64,000 nucleotides of DNA, taken from NCBI RefSeq assembly GCF_032921865.1, contig NZ_CP136684.1:726501-790500 (forward strand), written 5' to 3'. The stretch's first letter is position 1. Each line of letters starts with the position of its first letter. Shown here one piece after another: positions 19,769 to 28,141 of this stretch. The DNA is from Thalassospira lucentensis (GTDB lineage: Bacteria; Pseudomonadota; Alphaproteobacteria; Rhodospirillales; Thalassospiraceae). The position numbers were made by a program, and so were the translations under genes. The notes below the pieces were generated by a model. The model made no database searches. It was not told the origin of the DNA and was given only the letters and a program-made list of their open reading frames with translations.

Positions 19769-19837
19769 TCACATCAAAACGCAGCCAACCATGGCTGCAA
19801 TGATCATAAAGAAGAACAGCATGATCAAATGGGGCAT
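19769..19837 (-). CDS. Candidate 22-residue membrane peptide
   Basis: Between pgeF and the lipoprotein gene, the minus strand encodes MPHLIMLFFFMIIAAMVGC followed by VLM and a TGA stop. Nearly the whole peptide is one hydrophobic segment long enough to cross the membrane. The ATG at 19835-19837 is preceded by GCGAGGAAACATGCT, a good ribosome-binding site at normal spacing. It starts 25 bases after the pgeF stop and is on the same strand. No known small-protein family is recognised. It is too short for default gene finders and could still be chance. Confidence 0.5.
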   Translation of the reverse strand: MPHLIMLFFFMIIAAMVGCVLM

Positions 19838-19862
19838 AGCATGTTTCCTCGCAATCCCGGGA

Positions 19863-20684
19863 TCAGGAACCGGTCAGCATGATCGCTGATAACTGCCGTC
19901 CGTAATCGGGTTCGCCGCGAAGCGTCGTCCGGCGATAGCTGTAAAACAATTCTTCTTCGGCAAGGGTATCGCGTGCCACCAGTTCGACGGCTTTAATACC
20001 GGTCACCATGGTCCGGCGACGCACATATTCCGGCAGATCGAACATGAAATGACCATCGCGTACTGATGGATCAAAAAGATCCTCGTCCCCGGCTGGTCCC
20101 GACAATATCGTATCGCGGAACTTGGCATCGACTTCGTATGACGGGCGCGCAATGCACGGCCCAACCACAGCCGATATACTATCACGCGACGCGCCTAGTT
20201 TTTCCATGGCAGTGACGGTTGCCTCGGATATCCCGGCAAACGATCCGCGCCATCCCGAATGGCACGCCCCGATCACACCGGCCTTTGCATCATGAAACAA
20301 AACAGGTGTGCAGTCGGCAGTCAGGATACCCAACATCACATCAGGCCGGTCGGTTACCATCGCGTCGGCCTTGGGCGCTTCTTCGCGATCAAGCGGGCGT
20401 TTTAGCACCGCGACATCAATCCCGTGCACCTGATAAACTGTGGTTAGACGGTCGGCCTTCGTACCGAATGCCTTTGCTGCACGTGCGCGATTTTCCGCAA
20501 CCCGTTCACGGCTGTCATCGGATCCGAAACCGACATTTAGTCCGCTATGGATGCCGTCACTCACCCCGCCCTTGCGAGTCAGGAAACCATGACGCAGGCC
20601 ATCTTTATTCTGCAGGCTTTCGGCCTCAATCCACATCAGGCCATCAGAATTGCGTTCAATTCCACGGGTCGTCTGGCTGGACAT
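19863..20684 (-). CDS. pgeF: Purine nucleoside phosphorylase-like multicopper fold protein (YfiH/PgeF family)
   Basis: A 273-residue protein of the YfiH/LACC1 family, annotated as polyphenol oxidase and shown for some members to act on purine nucleosides or to edit peptidoglycan precursors. The zinc-binding set is present: the histidine in YQVHGIDV, the cysteine in LTADCTPVLF and the histidine in GACHSGWRG. The N-terminal HGFLTRKGGVSDG segment is also typical. The ATG at 20682-20684 follows ACGGAGTTTTCG. It lies 11 bases after a MidA-type methyltransferase gene in the conserved alphaproteobacterial order lgt-methyltransferase-pgeF. Confidence 0.88.
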   Translation of the reverse strand: MSSQTTRGIERNSDGLMWIEAESLQNKDGLRHGFLTRKGGVSDGIHSGLNVGFGSDDSRERVAENRARAAKAFGTKADRLTTVYQVHGIDVAVLKRPLDREEAPKADAMVTDRPDVMLGILTADCTPVLFHDAKAGVIGACHSGWRGSFAGISEATVTAMEKLGASRDSISAVVGPCIARPSYEVDAKFRDTILSGPAGDEDLFDPSVRDGHFMFDLPEYVRRRTMVTGIKAVELVARDTLAEEELFYSYRRTTLRGEPDYGRQLSAIMLTGS

Positions 20685-20695
20685 CGAAAACTCCG

Positions 20696-21823
20696 TTATC
20701 CCTCGGCGCCGCTAACACAGGGCGGCGGTGCAGTTTCGCGACCATATCCGATCAGCACTTTAAAAAGTGTTCCCATCTGATCGGCATCAATCAGGCGCGC
20801 AAGGGCCGCGTCAATCGACCTCGCCTGCGCGTCATCGGCATTCTCTTTCAAAAGTTCGGCACGCTGTTCTATCCCCAGCATCCTAAGGAACGTACCCTGG
20901 GTCAGAACCGCCCCGATCCGCGCATCTGCCTCAAGCATCGCCCGTCCGATAGCAGCAAAATCGACATGCGCGGTCAGATCCGCATCACCGGGCTGTTCGA
21001 GAACCGGATGATATTTATGGTCCTTAAGCGCCTGCAAAGTGTCGCCAAACGCGCTATGCGGATGGCCGTAATCGATAAACAATGCCGCCCCGCCAGCCTC
21101 GTTCAGACGGCGCGCGACCTGATCGGCAATCGCAATCGCCGCCGGGCAGCTTTCGAAAATATCGCCGGGCTTTGCGGTTCCGCGCAGGGTCGCCGGAACC
21201 AGCGCATCGGTCACCGGCGTTGCCGCTCCGCGCACGAACCCAAGTTCGCCTGTATTTGCATCCACACCGACCAGCCGTTCGGACCAGCCATGAGATGCGC
21301 GTTCAAACTGACGAATTGGCAGGGCATCGAAAAACTCGTTGCCGATCACAATCATCGGCGCATTGCCGCCCGACGGAATATCGTCAAATGCCTCGTGCCA
21401 GGTTGCCGGAATGCCATAGGGCATGATCGCGGTTTGCTGATGGGTTCTAAGGACCGGACTAGTTTCAACAAACCGCACGGTTAACGCATCGGAAAGCCCC
21501 GGTACATTACGCACCGCGCGCAGGGCATCGGCCATCAATGTGCCACGCCCCGGTCCCAGTTCCACAAGGTTGACCTTGCGCGGGCTTCCCATCTGCTGCC
21601 ACGTTACCGCCGCCCACAGCCCTATAAGTTCGCCAAACATCTGGCTGATTTCGGGTGCGGTAATGAAATCGCCCTTGCGTCCGAACGGGTCCTGTTTGCG
21701 GTAATAGCCGTGCTCGGGATGGGCCAACGCCTCGTTCATGAAATCGGCAATCGTGATCGGCCCGTCAAGCGCGATCCGCCGTTTCAAATGGTCGAGCAAT
21801 GGTTTGTCGGAAGTCCCGGTCAC
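20696..21823 (-). CDS. MidA/NDUFAF7-type SAM-dependent methyltransferase
   Basis: A 375-residue class I methyltransferase of the COG1565 family. Its mitochondrial relative NDUFAF7 dimethylates an arginine of the complex I subunit NDUFS2. Key segments are MNEALAHPEHGYY at the start, the SAM-binding motif NLVELGPGRGTLMADALR (about residues 85-102), the acidic motif FIDYGH and the family segment IGNEFFDALPIRQ. It starts with GTG at 21821-21823, overlapping the lgt stop codon as GTGA, so translation is coupled. The bacterial target is probably the complex I subunit NuoD, by inference from NDUFAF7. Confidence 0.87.
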   Translation of the reverse strand: MTGTSDKPLLDHLKRRIALDGPITIADFMNEALAHPEHGYYRKQDPFGRKGDFITAPEISQMFGELIGLWAAVTWQQMGSPRKVNLVELGPGRGTLMADALRAVRNVPGLSDALTVRFVETSPVLRTHQQTAIMPYGIPATWHEAFDDIPSGGNAPMIVIGNEFFDALPIRQFERASHGWSERLVGVDANTGELGFVRGAATPVTDALVPATLRGTAKPGDIFESCPAAIAIADQVARRLNEAGGAALFIDYGHPHSAFGDTLQALKDHKYHPVLEQPGDADLTAHVDFAAIGRAMLEADARIGAVLTQGTFLRMLGIEQRAELLKENADDAQARSIDAALARLIDADQMGTLFKVLIGYGRETAPPPCVSGAEG

Positions 21824-22668
21824 GCCTTCTGTCCGTCTTTTGCCTGATCGTCTTTCGGAAGTTTCCGTGTTTCAATCGGTGCGGCTTTCATCGCATAGAT
21901 AATGCCACCCACCCCGACAAGAACCATCGGGATCGACAACAACTGCCCCATGGTTGCCCCGAATGTCAGGAAACCAAGCTGTGCATCTGGTTGACGGAAA
22001 AACTCGACGATGATGCGCGAAATGCCATAACCGGCGACGAACGTTCCGCCAAGTATCCCCGGACGATGGCGGACATAGGCGCTACGCGACAGGGCGAACA
22101 GGACGATAAACAGGATCAGACCTTCAAGCGCTGCCTCGTAAAGCTGGCTGGGGTGGCGTGGTTCCGGCCCGCCATGCGGGAACACCATGCCAAGCGGGGA
22201 ATCAGTTACACGGCCAAACAGCTCGCCATTGATGAAATTGGCGATCCGCCCGAAAAACAGCCCGATCGGGGTTGCCACCGCCGCCGCATCCAGCACCGCC
22301 AGAATGGAAATACCGCGTTTACGCGCAAACAGGATGATCGCAACGATCACGCCCATGAACCCGCCATGGAACGCCATGCCACCCTGCCACACCTTCAGGA
22401 TATTGGCCGGGTTTTCAATGTAATATTCCAGATTGTAAAACAGGATATATCCCAGCCGTCCGCCAAGAATGACGCCAAGCGTCGCCCAGAAAAGCAAATC
22501 ATCGATGTCGCGTTTGCTCATGATATTGGGCGTCTTGGTGCAGTAATAGACGACATAACGCCAGCCAAGCAGCAACCCGGCAATATAGGCAAGGGCATAC
22601 CAGCGGATTGCAATCGGACCGATAGAGATCGCGATCGGATCAATCGCCGGAAAGGCTAGGCTTAGCAT
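21820..22668 (-). CDS. lgt: Prolipoprotein diacylglyceryl transferase
   Basis: Transfers diacylglycerol from phosphatidylglycerol to the lipobox cysteine of lipoproteins, the first step of lipoprotein maturation in the inner membrane. The 282-residue protein has about seven membrane helices. The catalytic segments are MAFHGGFMGVI (essential histidine) and GRIANFINGELFGR (essential arginine and Lgt signature). The ATG at 22666-22668 follows ACGGAGTTTCCCCTG. First gene of the run that also contains a lipoprotein gene further down. Confidence 0.96.
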   Translation of the reverse strand: MLSLAFPAIDPIAISIGPIAIRWYALAYIAGLLLGWRYVVYYCTKTPNIMSKRDIDDLLFWATLGVILGGRLGYILFYNLEYYIENPANILKVWQGGMAFHGGFMGVIVAIILFARKRGISILAVLDAAAVATPIGLFFGRIANFINGELFGRVTDSPLGMVFPHGGPEPRHPSQLYEAALEGLILFIVLFALSRSAYVRHRPGILGGTFVAGYGISRIIVEFFRQPDAQLGFLTFGATMGQLLSIPMVLVGVGGIIYAMKAAPIETRKLPKDDQAKDGQKA

Positions 22669-22763
22669 CAGGGGAAACTCCGTGACGTATGTGTGTTGAT
22701 TTACCGACTGGTCGCAAACGATCAGGGCAGGAACATGGCAAGCCGTCCCCGCCCTGCATCGGC

Positions 22764-23750
22764 TTAACGGAACGGGTCCTCGGTCACGAGGTAATCCTGA
22801 ATATATTGACGCACCCCTTCTTCAAGCGGGGTCATGTTCGCTCCGTATCCGCGCGCACGCAGCTTGGCCATATTGGCCTCGGTGAAATACTGGTATTTGT
22901 CGCGGATGCTTTCGGGGGTTGGCACGTACTGGATATCGGGTTCCTTGCCGATCGCGCTAAACACCGAAAGTGCCAGATCCTTGAAGCTACGCGCCTTGCC
23001 AGTCCCAACATTAAACAGGTCACTGACCTGCGGATTGTCGTAAAGCCACATGATGATGTCGACAACATCCCCGACCCAGACAAAATCGCGAAGCTGCCCG
23101 CCATCCTCGTAATCGGGATGGTGCGATTTGAAAAGGGTTGCGGTTTCACCCGCCGAAAGCTTGTCAAACATCTGTGACACTACCGACCGCATGCCGCCCT
23201 TGTGATATTCGTTCGGGCCATAGACGTTAAAGAATTTAAGTCCGGCCCACTGTTTCGGTCGGAAACCGTTCTGATCAAGGATGGTCCGGAACCGGCGATC
23301 GGTTGCATGTTTCGACCAGCCATAGGCATTAAGCGGTGCCAGTTTTGCCAGATCGGCCTGATCGAAACTGTCGTCAAAGCCCTGCTTGCCATCGCCATAG
23401 GTCGCCGCCGACGACGCATAGATCAAACGTGACGAATGCCGTGCGCACCATTCCCAAAGCCATGTCGTCAGCTTGTAATTGTTCTGTACGATCTTGTCCG
23501 CGTCGCGTTCGGTCGTGGCCGAAATCGCGCCCATGTGGAAAATCGCGTCAACGTCGTTATTATGCGCTTCAAGGAACGCCGGAAGATCATCCGGATGCAC
23601 GATATCGCGCAGATTACGCTTGGCGATGTTTTTCCATTTGATCCCGTCGCGCAGGCGATCAACAACCACAATGTCGGTTTCGCCGCGTTCTTCAAGGGCC
23701 ACCACGATATTGGACCCGATAAATCCGGCTCCTCCGGTTACGATCAGCAT
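22764..23750 (-). CDS. hldD: ADP-L-glycero-D-manno-heptose 6-epimerase
   Basis: The last step of ADP-heptose synthesis for the lipopolysaccharide core. The 328-residue short-chain dehydrogenase has the NADP-binding GGAGFIG at residues 6-12 and the catalytic Y-K pair in NAYGWSKHATDR. HldD-specific features are VDRLRDGIKWKNI near residue 30, FNVYGPNEYHKGGM and the C-terminal YIQDYL. The ATG at 23748-23750 follows GCGAGGAGAATGCA; the earlier in-frame extension is unrelated to the family. It is separated from lgt by 95 bases, so co-transcription is possible. Confidence 0.94.
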   Translation of the reverse strand: MLIVTGGAGFIGSNIVVALEERGETDIVVVDRLRDGIKWKNIAKRNLRDIVHPDDLPAFLEAHNNDVDAIFHMGAISATTERDADKIVQNNYKLTTWLWEWCARHSSRLIYASSAATYGDGKQGFDDSFDQADLAKLAPLNAYGWSKHATDRRFRTILDQNGFRPKQWAGLKFFNVYGPNEYHKGGMRSVVSQMFDKLSAGETATLFKSHHPDYEDGGQLRDFVWVGDVVDIIMWLYDNPQVSDLFNVGTGKARSFKDLALSVFSAIGKEPDIQYVPTPESIRDKYQYFTEANMAKLRARGYGANMTPLEEGVRQYIQDYLVTEDPFR

Positions 23751-23980
23751 TGCATTCTCCTCGCGGCGCCTTGTCTTATGCAGCCTTTTGGGCAGTAGAT
23801 TGTAAAAACTGACAACTTTATAGGCCCCGCCCTGATCTGGAGCAAGAAAAGCTGTTTGTTTTTCCTCTATATCCGGCGGATCGACGATCAACTTGCCTTG
23901 ATAACCCTAACACCCATATTATGCGCATGTTTTGCGGATATGCCGTAACAGCTGATATTGCCCGAAAGACGGAGACAAAG

Positions 23981-24298
23981 ATGCAGATCAATAACCGTAT
24001 TCTTGACGACCTGACCCGTGTCACCAATTCCGCACTGGGCACCATGACCGGCATGAAGGGCGAGATCGATGCACTTGTCCGTCAGCAGTTTGAAAAGATT
24101 CTGGCCGGTATGGATATGGTTACACGCGAAGAATTTGACGTCGTGCACGATGTCGCGATCCGTGCTGCCGAACGTATTGACGGCCTCGAAGCCAGAATTG
24201 CCGAACTTGAACAACGTCTGGCAAAGGCCGAGAAACCGGTGGCAAAAACGGCTCCCAAACGCGCCAGCAGCAAACCGGCTGCAAAAAAAGACGCATAA
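23981..24298 (+). CDS. ubiK: Ubiquinone biosynthesis accessory factor UbiK (BMFP family)
   Basis: A 105-residue YqiC/BMFP-type protein. In E. coli the homologue binds UbiJ and lipids and is needed for efficient aerobic ubiquinone synthesis. The helical core starts ILDDLTRVTNSALGTM and contains the conserved DMVTREEFDVVHDVAIRA, followed by a leucine-heptad coiled coil (IDGLEARIAELEQRLAK). The tail is lysine- and alanine-rich (KRASSKPAAKKDA). The ATG at 23981 follows GACGGAGACAAAG; an upstream in-frame start has no family sequence. It is divergent from hldD and followed by ybjN. Confidence 0.88.
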   Translation: MQINNRILDDLTRVTNSALGTMTGMKGEIDALVRQQFEKILAGMDMVTREEFDVVHDVAIRAAERIDGLEARIAELEQRLAKAEKPVAKTAPKRASSKPAAKKDA

Positions 24299-24488
24299 CC
24301 GGGAAATCATCCCCACATACAGGCAAGGAAAGCCGTTCATAACAGGGTCGCGGAAAGGTCGGCCGGGAACCGCGGATTGCCGATCACATGAAATTCATTT
24401 CTGTCCTGCGTCGCGGGGCGGTTGAAACGCGGCGGGCACCGGCATATAGTGCGCGCCCTTTCGCATATGCAGAGACTGGCAAATTTAT

Positions 24489-24995
24489 ATGAACGACCAT
24501 CTGGAAGATATCGGCGACCTTGGCGACGAAAACCCGTTGCTGCTTGTCGAAGATATCGCCCGCACTAATGACTGGCACGTGGAACGTCGCAGCGACGATG
24601 AAGTCGTTGTCGAAATCCCGGCGCATTGGTGCACGTATCTGGTCTACTTCACCTGGCGCGAAGATGCCGAAGCGCTTCACATTGCCTGCTGCTATGATCT
24701 GTTCGTGCCCGAACCTCTCCGTCCGCGCATCTATGAATTGCTGGCAAAGTGCAATGAACAGCTTTGGCTCGGCCATTTCGGATTGTGGCTGGATGAAAAC
24801 ATGCCACTGTTCCGCCATACGCTTTTGTTCGGCGGCGATGTACCACCGATGGTCGAACAGTTCGAAGAACTGATTGATATCGCCGTTTCCGAATGCGAAC
24901 GCTTTTTCCCGGCCTTCAACTTCGTTCTGGGTCAGGGTAAAACCCCGGACGAGGCATTGACCCATTCGATGCTGGAACCTGTTGGACAGGCATAG
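24489..24995 (+). CDS. YbjN domain-containing protein
   Basis: A 168-residue acidic cytoplasmic protein of the YbjN family (PF10722), a fold related to type III secretion chaperones. Recognisable segments are NPLLLVEDIARTNDWHVER near the start, the strand region LHIACCYDLFVPE, and LLAKCNEQLWLGHFGLWLD. In E. coli YbjN affects motility and stress tolerance, but its molecular role is not known. ATG 24489 is chosen by family fit. It follows ubiK on the same strand after 190 bases in which no further gene is seen, and ends at a strong terminator. Confidence 0.85.
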   Translation: MNDHLEDIGDLGDENPLLLVEDIARTNDWHVERRSDDEVVVEIPAHWCTYLVYFTWREDAEALHIACCYDLFVPEPLRPRIYELLAKCNEQLWLGHFGLWLDENMPLFRHTLLFGGDVPPMVEQFEELIDIAVSECERFFPAFNFVLGQGKTPDEALTHSMLEPVGQA

Positions 24996-25020
24996 ACTTG
25001 TTTATCCGCCACGAATTTCT

Positions 25021-25053
25021 AAAAGGGTCGGCATCGCGTCGGCCCTTTTTTTT
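25021..25053 (+). terminator. Terminator after ybjN
   Basis: AAAAGGGTCGGC pairs with GTCGGCCCTTTT through a five-base loop (two G-T wobbles) and runs into eight T residues. The rest of the gap up to proC (25054-25344) shows no gene. Confidence 0.9.
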
Positions 25054-25344
25054 GCTGCTGGCGTTAATTTTTTTTGCGCATCCCACCCAATGTCTGATTC
25101 GATATAAATCCCGGCAGGTGTGACGGAATAATCCCCTGAACAACACAAAATCCCGTGTCGGTTACTTCTCTTGGAAAAACACCCCGCGTCGCGATATTTG
25201 ACGGCCAGATTCTGTGAATTTTGTCACTCCCCTTGCCCCTGTGACCGACTTGACCCACCTTGAGAACATCGCTACGGCATTGCATTGCGATTGCTGATCC
25301 ACACATGTTCGGCAGTCAGGGATGGAAAAATCGGAGCAGATTTG

Positions 25345-26160
25345 ATGAATACGCGTCTATTGCTGGTCGGCTGTGGCAAAATGGGCAGTGCCATGCTGGA
25401 AGGCTGGCTGGCCAAAGGGCTTAAATCGGACAATGTCTATATTGTAGAACAGGCCGAAGCCGCCGAAAAACTGTCAACCCGCTATGGCGTTCATGGCATT
25501 ACCGATGTCACCGAAGTCCCTCAGGATTTCATCCCGCAGGTGATCCTGTTTGCGGTCAAGCCGCAGGTCCTGCCCGATGTGATCGACGGTTACAAACCGC
25601 TGGTTCGTGCCGAAACGGTCTTCCTGTCGGTTGCCGCTGGCAAAACCATCGACTTCTTTGCCGGTCACCTGGGCGAGACTGCGCGCATCGTTCGTGCCAT
25701 GCCCAATACCCCGGCTGCCGTATCGCGTGGCATGACCGTAATGTGCCCGACCGACAATGTCAGCCAGGCACAACGCGACATGTGCGAAACGCTTCTGGCC
25801 ACCGTCGGCATGGTTTCGTGGGTAAGTGATGAAAGCCTGATGGATGCGGTCACAGCCCTTTCGGGTAGTGGGCCTGCCTATATCTTCCATCTGGTCGAAG
25901 CCATGGCCCAGGCTGGTGAGGCTGCCGGTCTTCCTGCCGATCAGGCAATGATGCTGGCGCGCCAGACGGTTGTCGGTGCAGGCTTCCTTCTGGATGCCAG
26001 CGAGGAAACCGCATCCACCCTGCGCGAAAATGTCACAAGCCCTGGCGGCACCACGGCCGCCGCTCTTTCGGTACTGATGGATGCGCAGAACGGCCTGCCC
26101 GACCTGATGACCCGTGCGGTAGAAGCCGCCCGGAAACGTTCCGTCGAACTGGCGGGATAA
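25345..26160 (+). CDS. proC: Pyrroline-5-carboxylate reductase
   Basis: Last step of proline synthesis, NAD(P)H-dependent. The 271-residue protein has the Rossmann motif GCGKMGSAM at residues 9-17, the segment VRAMPNTPAAVSRGM typical of ProC, ALSGSGPAYIF, and the C-terminal signature SPGGTTAAALSVL. The ATG at 25345 follows CGGAGCAGATTTG; an extension upstream is not family-like. A TetR gene follows after 24 bases and is probably co-transcribed, an order often seen in Rhodospirillales. Confidence 0.95.
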   Translation: MNTRLLLVGCGKMGSAMLEGWLAKGLKSDNVYIVEQAEAAEKLSTRYGVHGITDVTEVPQDFIPQVILFAVKPQVLPDVIDGYKPLVRAETVFLSVAAGKTIDFFAGHLGETARIVRAMPNTPAAVSRGMTVMCPTDNVSQAQRDMCETLLATVGMVSWVSDESLMDAVTALSGSGPAYIFHLVEAMAQAGEAAGLPADQAMMLARQTVVGAGFLLDASEETASTLRENVTSPGGTTAAALSVLMDAQNGLPDLMTRAVEAARKRSVELAG

Positions 26161-26184
26161 GCATAAACAATCAAGGAGACGATC

Positions 26185-26889
26185 ATGCCGGCAAAGAAAG
26201 ACCCGCAAACCAGACTGATTGATGCAGCCATGGATTTGGCCGCAGCCGGACGCTGGCATGACGTCACCATGATCGACATCGCGCAATCGGCAGGTGTCGA
26301 TATCGGGGTTGCGTTTGATCATTTCAAAAGCAAGGCCGATATCCTGCGCCAGTTCGTGCGCAGGATCGACCGGATCGTTCTTGCCGATCTTGATCCCGCC
26401 GATTTCAACGAGCCCGGTCATGATCGCCTGATCGCGGTGATGATGGCGCGGTTTGATGCGCTGGCACCCTATCGCCCGGCACTTCGCTCCATCGTCGCCA
26501 GCGGCGGTGACCTCGGCCCGACTGACACACTGCGTGCGATCAAGACCCATTTCGGCTCGATGCGCTGGATGCTTGATGCCAGCGGCTTCACCACTGGTGG
26601 TCTGCGTGGCAGCCTGCGTGTAGCCGGGATGGGAACGATTTATGCCCGGTGCTTCAAACAATGGCTCGTTGATGAAACCGCCGATTTCGGACCAACCATG
26701 GCCGCCCTTGATCGAGCATTGGCACGCGGCAGTGAATGGGACAAACGCATTGGCACCGGCATTTCCCGACTAAGCCGGGCTTGCGGAAAAATTCAGAAAA
26801 AATGTGACCGGTTTGCACAAAAATGTCGCCGTGCCGATCACGCCGAACAGACATCCCCGTCGGCTGAAAATAACAGTACAGCACCCTAA
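26185..26889 (+). CDS. TetR family transcriptional regulator
   Basis: A 234-residue regulator. The N-terminal helix-turn-helix covers about residues 8-55 (QTRLIDAAMDLAAAGRW ... IAQSAGVDIGVAFDHFKSK). The ligand-binding part has no recognised ligand. The last 40 residues are polar and basic (CGKIQKKCDRFAQKCRRADH), unlike most TetR proteins. It lies 24 bases after proC and precedes phaP by 199 bases; no link with either is proven. ATG 26185 follows AAGGAGACGATC, a strong ribosome-binding site. Confidence 0.83.
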   Translation: MPAKKDPQTRLIDAAMDLAAAGRWHDVTMIDIAQSAGVDIGVAFDHFKSKADILRQFVRRIDRIVLADLDPADFNEPGHDRLIAVMMARFDALAPYRPALRSIVASGGDLGPTDTLRAIKTHFGSMRWMLDASGFTTGGLRGSLRVAGMGTIYARCFKQWLVDETADFGPTMAALDRALARGSEWDKRIGTGISRLSRACGKIQKKCDRFAQKCRRADHAEQTSPSAENNSTAP

Positions 26890-26963
26890 CTATCTGATCT
26901 GAAACAGAGACAGCACGCCGTAACCTAAGGTTACATCATCAGATAAAACCAAAACCATGAAGT

Positions 26964-27040
26964 TTTTGTGCACTGCAAAATAAACCTTGACGAAACCGGT
27001 TCGATCCTTCATATTGCAGTTGAATTTGTGCGGCGCACAA
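26964..27040 (+). promoter_or_regulatory. Candidate PhaR operators in the phaP promoter
   Basis: Two palindromes precede phaP. The first is TTTTG-TGCACTG-CAAAA at 26964-26980. The second, TTGTGC-ggc-GCACAA at 27026-27040, is a perfect inverted repeat. Both contain the TGC...GCA core recognised by PhaR repressors of alphaproteobacteria, which regulate phasin genes, and phaR itself is encoded at 62.8 kb. A further TTGCAA lies at 27063-27068. Confidence 0.6.
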
Positions 27041-27088
27041 TAGCGCCTCATTCCACACCTGTTGCAAATTGTTGATGGAGTGCAAACC

Positions 27089-27541
27089 ATGACCGCCGCA
27101 AAAAAGGCAACCAACCCGTTCTTCGATCTCGACTTCACCAAATACACCGCGGATTTCAAGATTCCGGGTGTCGACGTGAACGAGATGATGGCGTTTCAGC
27201 GCAAAAACGTTGAAGCCCTGACCAAAGCCAACAAGGTAGCCTTCGACGGTTTCCAGGCTGTTGCTCAGCGTCAGAGCGAAATTTTCAAAACGCTGCTGGA
27301 TAAAGTTCAGACCCAGGGCAAGGATTTCGCTGCTACTCCTGCTGACAACCCGATGGCTGCTGCTGCAAAGCAGACCGAAGCTGCGAAAGCCGCTTACGAA
27401 GAAGCCCTCGCAAATGCCAAGGAACTGTCTGGTCTGGTAAGCAAGTCCCAGGAAGAAGCTCTTGCTCTTCTGCAGACCCGCTTTACCGAATCTCTCGACG
27501 AGTTCAAGTCGGCGATCGAAAAGACCGCCACTGCGAAATAA
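27089..27541 (+). CDS. phaP: Phasin (PHA granule-associated protein)
   Basis: A 150-residue amphipathic, largely helical protein of the phasin_2 family that coats polyhydroxyalkanoate granules and limits their size. Typical features are the start NPFFDLDFTKYTADFKIPG, the conserved MMAFQRKNVEALTKANKVA segment, VAQRQSEIFKTLLDKV and an alanine-rich helix (QTEAAKAAYEEALANAKE). The ATG at 27089 follows GATGGAGTGCAAACC; the TTG nine codons upstream is not needed. Codon use is biased as in highly expressed genes (repeated GCT, CTG and AAG). Strong terminator behind. Confidence 0.93.
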   Translation: MTAAKKATNPFFDLDFTKYTADFKIPGVDVNEMMAFQRKNVEALTKANKVAFDGFQAVAQRQSEIFKTLLDKVQTQGKDFAATPADNPMAAAAKQTEAAKAAYEEALANAKELSGLVSKSQEEALALLQTRFTESLDEFKSAIEKTATAK

Positions 27542-27572
27542 TCTAGCTGATAACTTCCCGTTATCAACTTAC

Positions 27573-27602
27573 CGGCAGAGCCTTCTGGCTCTGCCGTTTT
27601 TA
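27573..27602 (+). terminator. Terminator after phaP
   Basis: CGGCAGAGCC and GGCTCTGCCG form a perfect 10-bp stem with loop TTCT, followed by TTTTTAT. Confidence 0.93.
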
Positions 27603-27707
27603 TTTGTGCTTTTGCCCAAACTCCTGATCTGCCCAAACGCGTCGATAAGCCCTTAACGGCAAACTGTGATCCCGCTAATCTGGCTCAAATTCATCGGAGA
27701 AAGATTT

Positions 27708-28052
27708 ATGAGCGAGATCAGTTTTGACGACTTCCTGAAAGTGGATATCCGTGTCGGGACCGTCGTCGATGCCCAGGAATTCCCCGAAGCCCGCCGCCCG
27801 GCCTTAAAGCTCTGGGTGGATTTCGGACCGGAAATCGGTACCCGGAAGACATCGGCTCAGATCACCAAATATTACACGCCCGAAAGCTTGATCGGGCGTC
27901 AGGTTGCCGGTGTGGTCAACTTCCCCCAAAAACAGGTCGGCCCTTTCATGTCCGAATTCCTCTGCCTCGGCTTCCCCGATGGCGAGGACGACAAAGGCAT
28001 TGTCCTGATCGCGCCGGAGCGCAACGTTCCCAATGGCGGGCGTCTGTTCTAG
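27708..28052 (+). CDS. csaA: tRNA-binding protein CsaA
   Basis: A 114-residue OB-fold protein, homologous to the EMAP-II tRNA-binding domain; CsaA is described as a secretion-related chaperone in Bacillus and binds tRNA in vitro. The N-terminus SFDDFLKVDIRVGTVVDAQ and the C-terminal segments IGRQVAGVVNFPQKQVGP and ERNVPNGGRLF are close to the family consensus. The ATG at 27708 follows CGGAGAAAGATTT; the in-frame extension upstream is not conserved in the family. It is a single-gene unit between two terminators. Confidence 0.92.
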   Translation: MSEISFDDFLKVDIRVGTVVDAQEFPEARRPALKLWVDFGPEIGTRKTSAQITKYYTPESLIGRQVAGVVNFPQKQVGPFMSEFLCLGFPDGEDDKGIVLIAPERNVPNGGRLF

Positions 28053-28086
28053 TACACCGTCCTCACAGCAAACCCGGCACAAACTG

Positions 28087-28122
28087 AAAGGGCGCGGCCA
28101 TCATCTGGCCACGCCCTTTTTT
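28087..28122. terminator. Bidirectional terminator between csaA and fpr
   Basis: AAAGGGCG-c-GGCCA pairs with TGGCC-a-CGCCCTTT around TCATC, with an A-run on the left and six T residues on the right. It serves the converging csaA and fpr. Confidence 0.9.
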
Positions 28123-28141
28123 AATTCCGATTTATGTCAAA

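Noticed and set aside
20219..21484. A 421-codon plus-strand frame opposite pgeF and the MidA-type gene
   Set aside because: It is antisense to two well-supported genes, its translation is rich in arginine, proline and histidine and matches no family; it is a by-product of codon bias.
25474..26661. A 395-codon minus-strand frame opposite proC and tetR
   Set aside because: Antisense shadow of two recognised genes.
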